Of a stretch of DNA of 64,000 nucleotides, positions 45,543 to 54,475 are shown piece by piece. The DNA lies in contig JACMQL010000011.1 in NCBI GenBank assembly GCA_014377015.1, forward strand, positions 1-64,000. The letters run 5' to 3'. Both the position numbers and the translations under genes were made by a program. A model generated the notes under the pieces. It saw only the letters and a program-made list of their open reading frames with translations, was not told the origin of the DNA and searched no databases. Position 1 is the first letter of the stretch. Each line of letters opens with the position of its first letter. This stretch comes from Actinomycetota bacterium. GTDB lineage: Bacteria > Actinomycetota > Actinomycetes > Nanopelagicales > Nanopelagicaceae.

Positions 45543-46406
45543 ATGAATAAGTACTTCGTGCGTCGTGTAGTTGCGTCCTTAGTGCTTTTAGGATTATTCG
45601 CCTCTATCGGAAGCATCGTTAAATACGGGCTCTTACCTAATGCTGATGCCATCGCCGTTGAGAAAGTTGCGGTGAAGAAAGTAGCAGCGGAGCCGGAAGA
45701 TCCCTTCAAGTATCCGGCGCTGGCGAAATATTTGGCATCGCGGACAAACAAAGTCACGGCCGGTCTGTACGACGTAAATACTGGCCAGACTTTTCTCTAT
45801 CGACCAGGTGAGCGCCACGTCACGGCGAGCATGGTCAAGATCGACATCCTTGCCGCGCTTCTGTATTCAGCGAAGCGGTCAAACCGCTTGCTCACCAGCA
45901 GCGAGAGCCGCAATGCGAGAGTCATGATTCAACAATCTGACAATGCTGCTGCCACTGCGCTCTGGCCCAAGATTGGCTATTCCGCCGGGCTCAATGCCTT
46001 CAATGCCAAACTCGGATTCACCCAGACTAAAGCAGTGCCCTCATGGGGAATGGAGGCGACAACGCCAGCCGATCAATTGAAGTTATTAAAGGCGATTGTG
46101 CTACCAGATTCCTTGTTATCTGCGGATTCACAGAAGTACATCCAGAAACTGATGGAGAGTGTGGTGAATTGGCAGCGCTTCGGAATCCCGACGGGAGTGC
46201 CGACTACAGCAAAAGTTGGTGTGAAGAACGGCTGGTATCCAGTGCGTACTACGGGTTGGCAGGTAAATTCGGCTGGCTATGTTAAGACCGATGATCACTT
46301 CTATTTGGCGGTCATCATGACCGCGCACAATAAAAACCAGCAGTACGGAACAAATGCCGTCAACAAAATCTCGCAACTACTGTGGGCGTTTCAGTCCAGC
46401 CGTTGA
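45543..46406 (+). CDS. Class A beta-lactamase-like serine hydrolase
   Basis: This is a 287-residue exported or membrane-anchored protein with an N-terminal hydrophobic segment (about residues 8-30). It has the three serine hydrolase motifs in order: SxxK in TASMVKID (Ser96, Lys99), SDN in QQSDNAAA (132-134), and a KTG-like KNG in VGVKNGW (about residue 225). This layout is that of the beta-lactamase/DD-peptidase fold. No omega-loop ExxLN motif is obvious, so a cell-wall peptidase or regulatory role is as likely as antibiotic hydrolysis. Confidence 0.8.
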   Translation: MNKYFVRRVVASLVLLGLFASIGSIVKYGLLPNADAIAVEKVAVKKVAAEPEDPFKYPALAKYLASRTNKVTAGLYDVNTGQTFLYRPGERHVTASMVKIDILAALLYSAKRSNRLLTSSESRNARVMIQQSDNAAATALWPKIGYSAGLNAFNAKLGFTQTKAVPSWGMEATTPADQLKLLKAIVLPDSLLSADSQKYIQKLMESVVNWQRFGIPTGVPTTAKVGVKNGWYPVRTTGWQVNSAGYVKTDDHFYLAVIMTAHNKNQQYGTNAVNKISQLLWAFQSSR

Positions 46407-46427
46407 TTTACTCAGCAGTGCAGCGAA

Positions 46428-48929
46428 TTAAACGGTTGGTGTTTCCGTAAGGTCGCTTGGAGTATCTGGCAGCAGAGCTTTTGGAGTTCCTGCAAAAGTG
46501 AACTTGGCATCAGCGCCTTCGCCTTCGACATCAACAACGATGATTTCGCCGGCTTTGAGTTCTCCGAAAAGAATCTTCTCAGAAAGTCCGTCTTCGATCT
46601 CGCGTTGAATCGTACGGCGTAACGGACGCGCTCCGAGCAACGGGTCATAACCACGAGTCGCAAGAAGTTCTTTAGCGGTTGCAGTTAGTTCGATTCCCAT
46701 GTCCTTGGCGCGCAAACGCTCATCCAAGTTAGCAATCATTAGATCAACAATTTGAATGATTTCAGGCTTGGTAAGTTGATGGAAGACGATGATGTCATCA
46801 ATACGGTTAAGGAACTCCGGACGGAAGTGAGTCTTGAGTTCGTCTCCAACCTTTGCCTTCATGCGTTCGTAATTGCTCATCTCATCTGCAGAGTTTGCAA
46901 ATCCAAGACCAGCACCCTTAGAAATATCACGAGTTCCTAGGTTGGTTGTCATGATAATGATGGTGTTCTTGAAATCAACAGCGCGACCTTGTGAGTCAGT
47001 GAGGCGACCGTCTTCCAAAACTTGCAATAACGAGTTAAAGATATCCGGGTGCGCTTTTTCAATTTCATCGAAGAGGACAACCGAGAATGGACGGCGACGA
47101 ACCTTCTCAGTGAGTTGTCCACCCTCGTCATATCCGACATATCCGGGAGGGGCACCAAAGAGACGTGAAGCAGTGTGGCGCTCGGAGTATTCCGACATAT
47201 CCAACTGGATAAGTGCGTCGGCATCACCGAAGAGGAACGCGGCGAGTGTGCGAGACAACTCCGTCTTTCCTACACCGGATGGACCAGCGAAAATGAACGA
47301 GCCACCAGGGCGCTTTGGATCTTTCAAGCCAGCGCGCGTGCGACGAATAGCCTGTGAAAGAGCCTTAATTGCTTGATCCTGACCAATAACTCGGCGGTGG
47401 AGTTCATCCTCCATGCGCAAAAGTCGGGCAGTCTCTTCTTCAGTCAACTTGAATACCGGAATTCCGGTCGCAGTGGAGAGAACTTCGGCAATAAGTTCTT
47501 CATCAACTTCGGTGACCATATCAAGGTCGCCGGCCTTCCATTCCTTTTCGCGCTCGTGCTTCTCAGTGATCAATTGCTTTTCAGTGTCGCGAAGTCCAGC
47601 TGCCTTTTCGAAATCTTGCGAGTCAATTGCAGACTCTTTGTCGCGGCGCACATTGGCGATCTTCTCGTCATATGCACGCAACTCTGGAGGTGCAGTCATG
47701 CGACGAATGCGAAGTCGTGATCCTGCTTCGTCAATCAGGTCAATTGCCTTGTCCGGCAAGAAACGATCGGAGACATAACGATCTGCAAGTGTTGCGGCCG
47801 CAACGAGTGCCGCATCAGAAATCGATACCCGGTGATGTGTTTCGTAACGATCGCGCAGACCTTTGAGAATTTCGATGGTGTGAGCAAGAGTGGGCTCAGC
47901 AACTTGAATAGGTTGGAATCGGCGCTCGAGAGCAGCATCCTTTTCGAGATGCTTGCGATACTCATCAAGTGTGGTGGCTCCGATTGTCTGAAGTTCGCCA
48001 CGCGCGAGCATCGGCTTCAAAATGCTTGCTGCGTCAATTGCACCTTCAGCTGCACCCGCACCGACGAGGGTATGAATCTCATCAATGAAAAGAATGATGT
48101 CGCCGCGTGTACGGATCTCTTTAAGAACTTTCTTCAAGCGCTCTTCGAAATCTCCGCGGTAGCGACTACCTGCGACGAGTGCACCAAGATCGAGAGAGTA
48201 CAACTGCTTGTCTTTGAGAGTCTCTGGAACATCGCCCTTGACGATTGCTTGTGCCAGACCTTCGACTACGGCTGTTTTACCAACGCCGGGCTCGCCGATC
48301 AAAACTGGATTATTTTTAGTACGACGCGAAAGAATCTGCATCACGCGCTCGATCTCTTTCTCACGACCGATCACCGGATCAAGTTTGCCTTCGCGAGCGG
48401 CTTGCGTGAGATTGCGGCCGAATTGATCAAGCACCAAAGAAGTAGAAGGTGTGCCCTCGGCTGGACCGCCAGATGCGACGGTCTCTTTTCCTTGATATCC
48501 CGAAAGCAATTGGATTACTTGCTGACGTACCCGCGCCAAATCTGCGCCGAGTTTAATAAGAACCTGCGCCGCTACGCCTTCACCCTCGCGGATGAGGCCG
48601 AGAAGAATGTGCTCTGTACCGATGTAGTTGTGGCCGAGTTGAAGCGCTTCACGAAGTGAGAGTTCAAGAACCTTTTTGGCGCGGGGAGTAAATGGAATAT
48701 GTCCACTGGGGGCTTGCTGTCCTTGGCCGATGATCTCCTCAACCTGCGAGCGGACTGCCTCGAGGGAGATTGAAAGGGATTCCAGAGCCTTGGCGGCGAC
48801 GCCTTCGCCCTCATGGATGAGCCCAAGCAGGATGTGCTCGGTACCGATGTAGTTGTGGTTGAGCATGCGTGCTTCTTCTTGAGCCAGCACCACAACTCGT
48901 CTTGCCCTATCGGTAAAGCGCTCGAACAT
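46428..48929 (-). CDS. clpC: ATP-dependent Clp protease ATPase subunit ClpC
   Basis: This is an 833-residue AAA+ unfoldase. Two N-terminal Clp repeats (residues 1-145) each contain an [18 protein letters not shown] signature. The first ATPase has [13 protein letters not shown] (about residue 211), a UVR-like linker lies in the middle, and the second ATPase has [14 protein letters not shown] (about 540). The C-terminal domain carries [13 protein letters not shown]. ClpC delivers unfolded proteins to ClpP and is important for stress response and proteostasis. AGGAG lies before the ATG. The promoter region contains a -10 inside an inverted repeat. Confidence 0.96.
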   Translation of the reverse strand: MFERFTDRARRVVVLAQEEARMLNHNYIGTEHILLGLIHEGEGVAAKALESLSISLEAVRSQVEEIIGQGQQAPSGHIPFTPRAKKVLELSLREALQLGHNYIGTEHILLGLIREGEGVAAQVLIKLGADLARVRQQVIQLLSGYQGKETVASGGPAEGTPSTSLVLDQFGRNLTQAAREGKLDPVIGREKEIERVMQILSRRTKNNPVLIGEPGVGKTAVVEGLAQAIVKGDVPETLKDKQLYSLDLGALVAGSRYRGDFEERLKKVLKEIRTRGDIILFIDEIHTLVGAGAAEGAIDAASILKPMLARGELQTIGATTLDEYRKHLEKDAALERRFQPIQVAEPTLAHTIEILKGLRDRYETHHRVSISDAALVAAATLADRYVSDRFLPDKAIDLIDEAGSRLRIRRMTAPPELRAYDEKIANVRRDKESAIDSQDFEKAAGLRDTEKQLITEKHEREKEWKAGDLDMVTEVDEELIAEVLSTATGIPVFKLTEEETARLLRMEDELHRRVIGQDQAIKALSQAIRRTRAGLKDPKRPGGSFIFAGPSGVGKTELSRTLAAFLFGDADALIQLDMSEYSERHTASRLFGAPPGYVGYDEGGQLTEKVRRRPFSVVLFDEIEKAHPDIFNSLLQVLEDGRLTDSQGRAVDFKNTIIIMTTNLGTRDISKGAGLGFANSADEMSNYERMKAKVGDELKTHFRPEFLNRIDDIIVFHQLTKPEIIQIVDLMIANLDERLRAKDMGIELTATAKELLATRGYDPLLGARPLRRTIQREIEDGLSEKILFGELKAGEIIVVDVEGEGADAKFTFAGTPKALLPDTPSDLTETPTV

Positions 48930-48959
48930 TGAGTCTCCTCTGTTTTCCTTAACTTCAAC

Positions 48960-49020
48960 ATCTCCAAGCCTAACGGTCTGGAGATAAAGAGGCTAAATCT
49001 CGGTTATGACTTTTATAACC
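48960..49020 (-). promoter_or_regulatory. clpC promoter with two inverted repeats
   Basis: The clpC -10 candidate TAGGCT is at 48972-48967, leaving a leader of about 30 bases with AGGAG. It lies inside the spacer of the inverted repeat ATCTCCA (48960-48966) and TGGAGAT (48979-48985). About 40 bases further upstream a second inverted repeat, GGTTAT (49002-49007) and ATAACC (49015-49020), is separated by 7 bases. The first could be a repressor operator or a leader hairpin, the second an activator site. No known consensus is matched with confidence. Confidence 0.4.
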
Positions 49021-49055
49021 CCGAAGAGGTGGCATTTATGCCCACGAATTAATCT

Positions 49056-49170
49056 TTACAAGTATTTCAGCCATTCCGTCGTGCTGAATTACAGGTATTT
49101 CAGCCATTCCGTCGTGCTGAATTACAAGTATTTCAGCCATTCCGTCGTGCTGAATTACAAGTATTTCAGC
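49056..49170 (-). repeat. Tandem 33-base hairpin repeats at the 3' end of the argA-like gene
   Basis: Three full 33-base units lie at 49056-49088, 49089-49121 and 49122-49154; they differ at one base. A fourth partial unit of 16 bases (49155-49170) is the end of the upstream coding sequence. Each unit contains the arms GTATTTCAGC and GCTGAATTAC, which pair over ten positions with one mismatch around an 11-base loop. In the argA frame each unit reads FSTTEWLKYL followed by a stop, so the stop codon is repeated in phase. The array fills most of the gap to the clpC promoter. Confidence 0.9.
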
Positions 49171-49649
49171 ATGCGAGTATTGCCCAAAGTGTTCGGCTTC
49201 ACACTTTCCAAGTCCAGGAACTCAGCAATACCTGTGTCGTATGAATGGAGTAACTGGCTGTAAACCTCAGGATCGACGGGGGTTCCCTCGATCGCCTCAA
49301 AACCGTTGCGTCCGAAGAAATCCGTCTCAAAGGTGAGGCAAAAGATGCGCTCCACACCCAGACTCTTAGCTCGTTCCACGACCGCGGTGAGCAGACGCTC
49401 GCCGATCCCGTGTCGGCGCAACCGTTCTGAAACAGCAACGGTGCGGACTTCGGCCAGATCCTCCCAGAGCACGTGCAGACCAGCACAGCCGACGACTTCC
49501 TCACCATCGACAGCGACAATGAATTCTTGGACGCTCTCGTAGAGAGTCACTGTCTCTTTAGAAAGCAGGCGACGTTGCAAGGCATAACTATCGATGAGTT
49601 TGCGAATCCCTTTAATGTCGCTAGTACGCGCGGCACGAATCTCGATCAT
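49155..49649 (-). CDS. argA: Short-form N-acetylglutamate synthase (GNAT family)
   Basis: This is a 164-residue acetyltransferase of the Rv2747 type, which acetylates glutamate to start arginine synthesis. The GNAT acetyl-CoA loop is visible in VSERLRRHGIGERLL and the fold starts EIRAARTSDIKGIRKLIDSY. LHVLWEDLAEVRTVAV holds the beta-4 strand. The start is one base after the lysS stop. The last codons, LKYL and a stop, are also the first part of the downstream repeat array. Being in the lysS operon is unusual for an arginine gene but is consistent with shared translation-related expression. Confidence 0.85.
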   Translation of the reverse strand: MIEIRAARTSDIKGIRKLIDSYALQRRLLSKETVTLYESVQEFIVAVDGEEVVGCAGLHVLWEDLAEVRTVAVSERLRRHGIGERLLTAVVERAKSLGVERIFCLTFETDFFGRNGFEAIEGTPVDPEVYSQLLHSYDTGIAEFLDLESVKPNTLGNTRMLKYL

Positions 49650-49650
49650 G

Positions 49651-51171
49651 CTAATCCGATTCTGGTTTCACGAGTGGGAAAAGAATGGTCTCGCGGATTC
49701 CAAGTCCAGTCAGCGCCATGAGGAGTCGATCAACACCCATACCAAGGCCTCCCATCGGAGGCATCCCGTATTCCATAGCGCGCAAGAAATCTTCGTCGAC
49801 ATTCATAGCTTCAACATCGCCCTTTGCGCTGAGTCGCCCTTGTTCAACTAGACGTTCGCGTTGGATCACCGGGTCGATCAACTCTGAGTAGCCAGTAGCC
49901 AATTCAAAGCCGTCGACATACAAATCCCACTTTTCAACAACGCCAGAAATTGTGCGATGCTCACGAACAAGTGGTGCGTTGTCAATCGGGAATCCCATAA
50001 CGAAAGTGGGTTCGTTCAATTTTCCTTCAGTGACATGTTCAAATATCTCCTCGGCAAGTTTACCCGTGATCCAATTTGGATCGATCTTCATTCCTATGTT
50101 CACGGCAATTTTCTTCAACTCCGCAATCGGGGTCAAAGCAGTAACACTCTCGCCGACACCTTCAGAAATCGCGTCGTAAAGAGAAATCTCTTTCCACGTT
50201 CCGCCGAGATCTGAAACACGACCGTCGTGATGAGTAACTTTGGTCGAGCCGAAAATACTCATCGCACTTTCTTGTACCAATGCTCGCGCGAGGTCGGCCG
50301 TTGTGCGCCAATCACCGTAAGCCTCATAACTTTCAATCATTGCAAACTCAGGTGAGTGACTGGAATCTGCACCTTCGTTGCGGAAATTGCGATTAATCTC
50401 AAAGACTCGTTCGATGCCACCGACAACGCAACGTTTGAGAAAAAGTTCTGGCGCGATACGCAAAAAGAGATCCATGTCGTATGCATTGCTGCGAGTCTTG
50501 AAAGGACGTGCCGCTGCTCCCCCCGGTTGCACTTGCAGCATCGGAGTCTCAACTTCGAGGTAATCGCGCGCCTGGAAAGTCTGACGCAGCGAGCGCATAA
50601 CCGCCGGACGAAGGCGGGCGTTGAAACGCGCCTCTGGGCGCACGATTAGGTCCACATAACGCATGCGGACGCGGGTTTCCTCCGACATCGGCTTGTGGTC
50701 ATTTGGCAACGGACGAAGGGATTTTGCCGCTAGCGCCCAGGTGTTGGCCAAAATGGAAAGTTCGCCGCGCTTTGAGGTGATGATCTCCCCCGTCACGCTG
50801 ACGATGTCACCTAGATCGATTTCGCTCTTCCAGGAATTAAGTGAGTCTTCTCCAACTTTATCGAGAGAGAACATCGCCTGCAGTTCAGTTCCATCACCTT
50901 CGCGCAAAGTTGCAAAACAAAGTTTGCCCGTATCGCGTTTAAAAATAATACGACCAGTAACACTCTCAATATCACCGGTCGCGGTATCGATTGGTAACTC
51001 TATATAAGTAGCGCGAATCTGCGCCAAAGACTTTGTACGAGAAACACTTACTGGATAAGGCTCAACACCTTTTGCGATGAGCTCCGATCGCTTTTCGCGG
51101 CGGATACGCAACTGCTCGGGAAGATCATCCTCGATTGCAGTGGCAGGGCTATTTGGCGGAGTCTGTGTCAT
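49651..51171 (-). CDS. lysS: Lysyl-tRNA synthetase, class II
   Basis: This is a 506-residue class II aminoacyl-tRNA synthetase. The N-terminal anticodon-binding OB fold (VTGRIIFKRDTGKLCFATL) is followed by motif 2 FRNEGADSSHSPEFAMIE and motif 3 GGLGMGVDRLLMAL. The length and order are normal for LysS and it lacks the membrane domain of mycobacterial LysX. It is expressed with the NAD and CoA genes upstream (20 bases from coaX) and the argA-like gene downstream. Confidence 0.96.
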   Translation of the reverse strand: MTQTPPNSPATAIEDDLPEQLRIRREKRSELIAKGVEPYPVSVSRTKSLAQIRATYIELPIDTATGDIESVTGRIIFKRDTGKLCFATLREGDGTELQAMFSLDKVGEDSLNSWKSEIDLGDIVSVTGEIITSKRGELSILANTWALAAKSLRPLPNDHKPMSEETRVRMRYVDLIVRPEARFNARLRPAVMRSLRQTFQARDYLEVETPMLQVQPGGAAARPFKTRSNAYDMDLFLRIAPELFLKRCVVGGIERVFEINRNFRNEGADSSHSPEFAMIESYEAYGDWRTTADLARALVQESAMSIFGSTKVTHHDGRVSDLGGTWKEISLYDAISEGVGESVTALTPIAELKKIAVNIGMKIDPNWITGKLAEEIFEHVTEGKLNEPTFVMGFPIDNAPLVREHRTISGVVEKWDLYVDGFELATGYSELIDPVIQRERLVEQGRLSAKGDVEAMNVDEDFLRAMEYGMPPMGGLGMGVDRLLMALTGLGIRETILFPLVKPESD

Positions 51172-51191
51172 CGTGGCGCAACCCTACCTAA

Positions 51192-51959
51192 TCAGGCATT
51201 TTTCTCGTGAATCAAGCGCAGACCGATCAGCGTCAAATCGGGCTCATGATGTTGGATTGTTTCTGAAATTCCTAATACCAACGGTGCTAATCCGCCAGTT
51301 GCAATGACCGTGGGCTCGCCCTCATAAGTATCAGCGAGTTCGGCTGTGATGCGATGAACCAGGCCATCTACTTGACCAGCAAAACCGAAGATAGTCCCTG
51401 ATTGCAAGGCTTCGACGGTGTTCTTGCCTATGACCGAGCGCGGGCGGATGAGTTCCACTTTGCGCAACTGCGCGGCGCGTGCCGCCAGCGCATCGACAGA
51501 AATTTCAATGCCGGGCGCAAGCGCTCCTCCTAGGAATTCACCTTTCGGTGAGACAACATCTAAATTGGTGGACGTACCGAAGTCGACCACGATCGCCGGT
51601 CCGTGCGGATACATCGTATGAGCGGCCAACGTATTCACAATTCTGTCCGCGCCAATCTCTTTCGGATTATCAACCAGAAGAGGAACTCCGGTCTTGATTC
51701 CTGGCTCCACAATTGTCACTCGCGTCTTTGGGAAGTACCAAGCAATCATGGTGCGCAATTCGCGAAGAGTGGCGGGCACAGTCGAGCAGATACTGAGCCC
51801 GGAGATATCAAAAGATGCGACAAGGGCTGAATATTGCAACCAGAGTTCATCAGCGGTGTTGCGGGGGTCGGTCTTCACGCGCCATGAGCGCGTCATTACC
51901 TTCCCGTCGAATACTCCTAGAACCGTATTGGTATTTCCGACATCTATCGTAAGTAGCAT
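51192..51959 (-). CDS. coaX: Type III pantothenate kinase
   Basis: This is a 255-residue ASKHA-fold kinase for the first step of CoA synthesis. Motifs are DVGNTNTVLGVFDG (phosphate 1), GADRIVNTLAAH, VVDFGTSTNLDVV (phosphate 2) and VIATGGLAPLV. It begins directly after the nadC stop (TAA ATG). Type III kinases are not inhibited by CoA and resist pantothenate antimetabolites, according to family knowledge. Confidence 0.94.
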   Translation of the reverse strand: MLLTIDVGNTNTVLGVFDGKVMTRSWRVKTDPRNTADELWLQYSALVASFDISGLSICSTVPATLRELRTMIAWYFPKTRVTIVEPGIKTGVPLLVDNPKEIGADRIVNTLAAHTMYPHGPAIVVDFGTSTNLDVVSPKGEFLGGALAPGIEISVDALAARAAQLRKVELIRPRSVIGKNTVEALQSGTIFGFAGQVDGLVHRITAELADTYEGEPTVIATGGLAPLVLGISETIQHHEPDLTLIGLRLIHEKNA

Positions 51960-52853
51960 TTAGATCTCCGCCTTTAAGTCGAGTCCGATATCTAGAACTT
52001 TTGCAGAATGAGTAAGGGCGCCAACCGCTAAATATGTCACGCCAGTTTGCGCATAAGCACGCGCATTCTCAATCGTCAACCCACCAGAGGCTTCCAGCGG
52101 AAAACGCTTCGCCACTAATTTCACTGCAGCGGCGCATTGCTCGACACTCATGTTGTCCAACAAAACCAAATCGGGGTTGAGCGGAATTATCTCTCTTAAT
52201 TGATTTAGGTTATCTACTTCCACTTCAATTTCAATGGAGGGAAAACTTGTCCGAACATTCGCAAATGCCGCAGCGACTCCGCCAGCTGCCGCGATGTGAT
52301 TATCTTTAATTAGCGCGGCATCACGCAGCGACATTCGATGATTCACAGCACCGCCCATGCGCACGGCATATTTCTCAAGTTGGCGAAATCCTGGAGTCGT
52401 CTTTCGAGTATCCCGGATCTTCGTCTCTTTGTATTCCGCAATCTCATCAACCCACTTACGAGTCAACGTTGCGATACCACTCAGATGACCCAGGAAATTG
52501 AGCGAAGTTCTTTCGGCTAGCAGAATCTGGCGAGTGTTGCCGCTAACTCGAAGTGCAACGAACCCTTTCGGAACACGATCGCCATCACTGGCAAAAATTT
52601 CAATTTCAGAAAGCCCAAGCATTTCAAGAACTGCGACTGCTACATCGATACCAGCGACAATTCCGGCAACGCGTACTACGTACTCACCGCAAGAACGGTG
52701 ATCGGCGGGAATAGTTGCGAGAGAGGTGACATCCTCACCACCATCAAGATCTTCAAGTATCGCTGCTTCAACTAATGACACGATTCCTTCCGGAGTGAGT
52801 CCATCGCTTATCAAACGCTCGCGTGTCTGGCTACTCAAGTCATAGAAAATCAT
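51960..52853 (-). CDS. nadC: Nicotinate-nucleotide pyrophosphorylase (quinolinate PRTase)
   Basis: This is a 297-residue quinolinate phosphoribosyltransferase of de novo NAD synthesis. Motifs are ILEDLDGGEDVTSLA, ILLAERTSLNFLGHLSGIAT, IRDTRKTTPGFRQLEKYAV, AALIKDNHIAAAGG and LEASGGLTIENARAYA. It shares one base with the nadB stop. The product, nicotinate mononucleotide, feeds NAD synthesis. Confidence 0.95.
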   Translation of the reverse strand: MIFYDLSSQTRERLISDGLTPEGIVSLVEAAILEDLDGGEDVTSLATIPADHRSCGEYVVRVAGIVAGIDVAVAVLEMLGLSEIEIFASDGDRVPKGFVALRVSGNTRQILLAERTSLNFLGHLSGIATLTRKWVDEIAEYKETKIRDTRKTTPGFRQLEKYAVRMGGAVNHRMSLRDAALIKDNHIAAAGGVAAAFANVRTSFPSIEIEVEVDNLNQLREIIPLNPDLVLLDNMSVEQCAAAVKLVAKRFPLEASGGLTIENARAYAQTGVTYLAVGALTHSAKVLDIGLDLKAEI

Positions 52854-54475
52854 TACTGCACGACTTCTTCGGTTGACTGACTCCAGTTGCCCTGTGCGTC
52901 CATGTGTTGACGAATGCGCTTAGACCACTGAGATAGCATGTTGGGGAAATCTTCACGCCAGTGCGATCCACGCGTCTCTTCACGAGCTAAAGCGGAGCGG
53001 ACGATAGCCACTGCAAGTTGATAGAGGTTGGTGGTCTCCCATGCTTCTACGCAAGGTTCGTTGCTTTCGGCTTTGGCAATGATGGTCAGTTCATCGAGTG
53101 TGCGCTGTAAAGATACGGCTGAGCGCAAGACACCTGCCCCAGTGCTCATGCTTAATTGAATGGCTTTTCGAGCCTCTGGGCGTAGCAAAATTGATTTTCC
53201 AATTGACTTGTCAGAGGCGGGCAACGGCTCAGATAAAGGTGGAAGGTTGCGCGAAATGTCTTCTGCGATACGTGCGCTAAATACTAAACCTTCTAAAAGT
53301 GAATTTGATGCAAGACGATTAGCGCCATGTACTCCAGTGCAAGCAGTTTCACCACAAGCATAAAGTCCAGCAATACTCGATCGACCGTTAAGGTCAACAC
53401 GAACACCTCCGGATGCGTAATGAGATGCAGGTGCCACAGGAATTAAGTCTTTCAACGGATCAATCCCGTGTGACAAACAGGAGGCATAGATTGTCGGGAA
53501 GCGCTCTTGGAATCCCTCGATGGATCGCACATCCAGCCACACGTGATGTGCACCAGATTCATTCATGTGGCGCATGATCGCTTTTGCTACGACATCGCGC
53601 GGTGCAAGTTCGGCAAGCGGATGTTGCCCGACCATGAATCGATTTCCGTTGTCATCAACTAGTAGTGCACCTTCACCGCGCACCGCTTCGCTTATGAGCG
53701 GCTGCTGGCCAACAGATGCATCGCCTAGCCACAGCACTGTCGGATGGAATTGGATGAATTCGACATCAGCAACTTCGGCACCAGCACGTAGGGCGAGGGC
53801 AACTCCATCTCCAGTAGAGACAGAAGGATTTGTGGTCTGCGCAAATACTTGTCCGAGCCCGCCAGTTGCCAGAACTGTGGCTCGCGCGATGGCACGGCCG
53901 ACACCGTCGCGACTTCCTGCCCCGATAACGTGGAGTGTGACTCCGCAAATTTTTCCGTCAGCGTCCTTGAGTGCATCCAGAACAAGTGCATGTTCGACAA
54001 CTTCAATCGATGGGTCATTTCGAACTGCAGCCAGAAGCGCACGCGATACTTCTGCACCTGTTGCATCTCCACCCGCATGAAGAATGCGATTGCGTAAATG
54101 TCCGCCTTCGCGCGTGAGTGCAATTTCGCCACTGGCTTCCTTATCAAATACTGCACCGCGCGCGATTAATTTCCTGACCGCCGCGGGGCCTTCGGAGACA
54201 AGAACTTTCACTGCCTCCGCGTCGCACAAACCCGCGCCAGCAACGAGGGTGTCTTTCTCGTGCTGCGCCGGCGAATCACCAGGACCGAGGGCGGCTGCGA
54301 TGCCACCTTGCGCCCATTTGGTCGAACCTTCATCCACTCGAGCTTTTGTCACTAGCAAAACGGAGAGTCCGAAACTGCGCACTTGCAAGGCGGTAGTGAG
54401 ACCGGCCACGCCAGAGCCGACCACAATTACATCGGCGCGCGCCGTCCAACCAGGGTCTGGGGCAAGAAGTTTCAT
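52853..54475 (-). CDS. nadB: L-aspartate oxidase
   Basis: This is a 540-residue flavoprotein of the succinate dehydrogenase flavoprotein family that oxidises aspartate to iminoaspartate. The FAD-binding site is VIVVGSGVAGLTTALQ, the FAD region continues with STKWAQGGIAAALGPGD, and DVEFIQFHPTVLW and GVHGANRLASNSLLEGL follow. The frame extends to 54529, but the ATG at 54475 overlaps the panC stop (ATGA) and gives the usual start. The partner quinolinate synthase nadA is not adjacent, although it normally clusters with nadB and nadC. Confidence 0.95.
   Translation of the reverse strand: MKLLAPDPGWTARADVIVVGSGVAGLTTALQVRSFGLSVLLVTKARVDEGSTKWAQGGIAAALGPGDSPAQHEKDTLVAGAGLCDAEAVKVLVSEGPAAVRKLIARGAVFDKEASGEIALTREGGHLRNRILHAGGDATGAEVSRALLAAVRNDPSIEVVEHALVLDALKDADGKICGVTLHVIGAGSRDGVGRAIARATVLATGGLGQVFAQTTNPSVSTGDGVALALRAGAEVADVEFIQFHPTVLWLGDASVGQQPLISEAVRGEGALLVDDNGNRFMVGQHPLAELAPRDVVAKAIMRHMNESGAHHVWLDVRSIEGFQERFPTIYASCLSHGIDPLKDLIPVAPASHYASGGVRVDLNGRSSIAGLYACGETACTGVHGANRLASNSLLEGLVFSARIAEDISRNLPPLSEPLPASDKSIGKSILLRPEARKAIQLSMSTGAGVLRSAVSLQRTLDELTIIAKAESNEPCVEAWETTNLYQLAVAIVRSALAREETRGSHWREDFPNMLSQWSKRIRQHMDAQGNWSQSTEEVVQ

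Noticed and set aside
46407-46427. Weak inverted repeat around the gap between the serine hydrolase gene and clpC as a terminator
   Set aside because: The stem is about 7 pairs with one wobble and a loop of about 25 bases, without a T tract; too weak to list.
49056-49154. Possible small CRISPR array
   Set aside because: The units are contiguous with no unique spacers between them and no cas genes are nearby.
49006-49263. A plus-strand open frame across the 33-base repeats, giving a protein of repeated FSHSVVLNY units
   Set aside because: It runs antisense over the end of the argA-like gene, has no ribosome site, and the periodic peptide is simply a consequence of the 33-base repeat being a multiple of three.
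53565-54080. Long plus-strand open frame inside nadB
   Set aside because: It is antisense to a well-supported coding sequence, is Ser/Ala/Pro/Thr-rich as such shadow frames usually are, and has no ribosome site.
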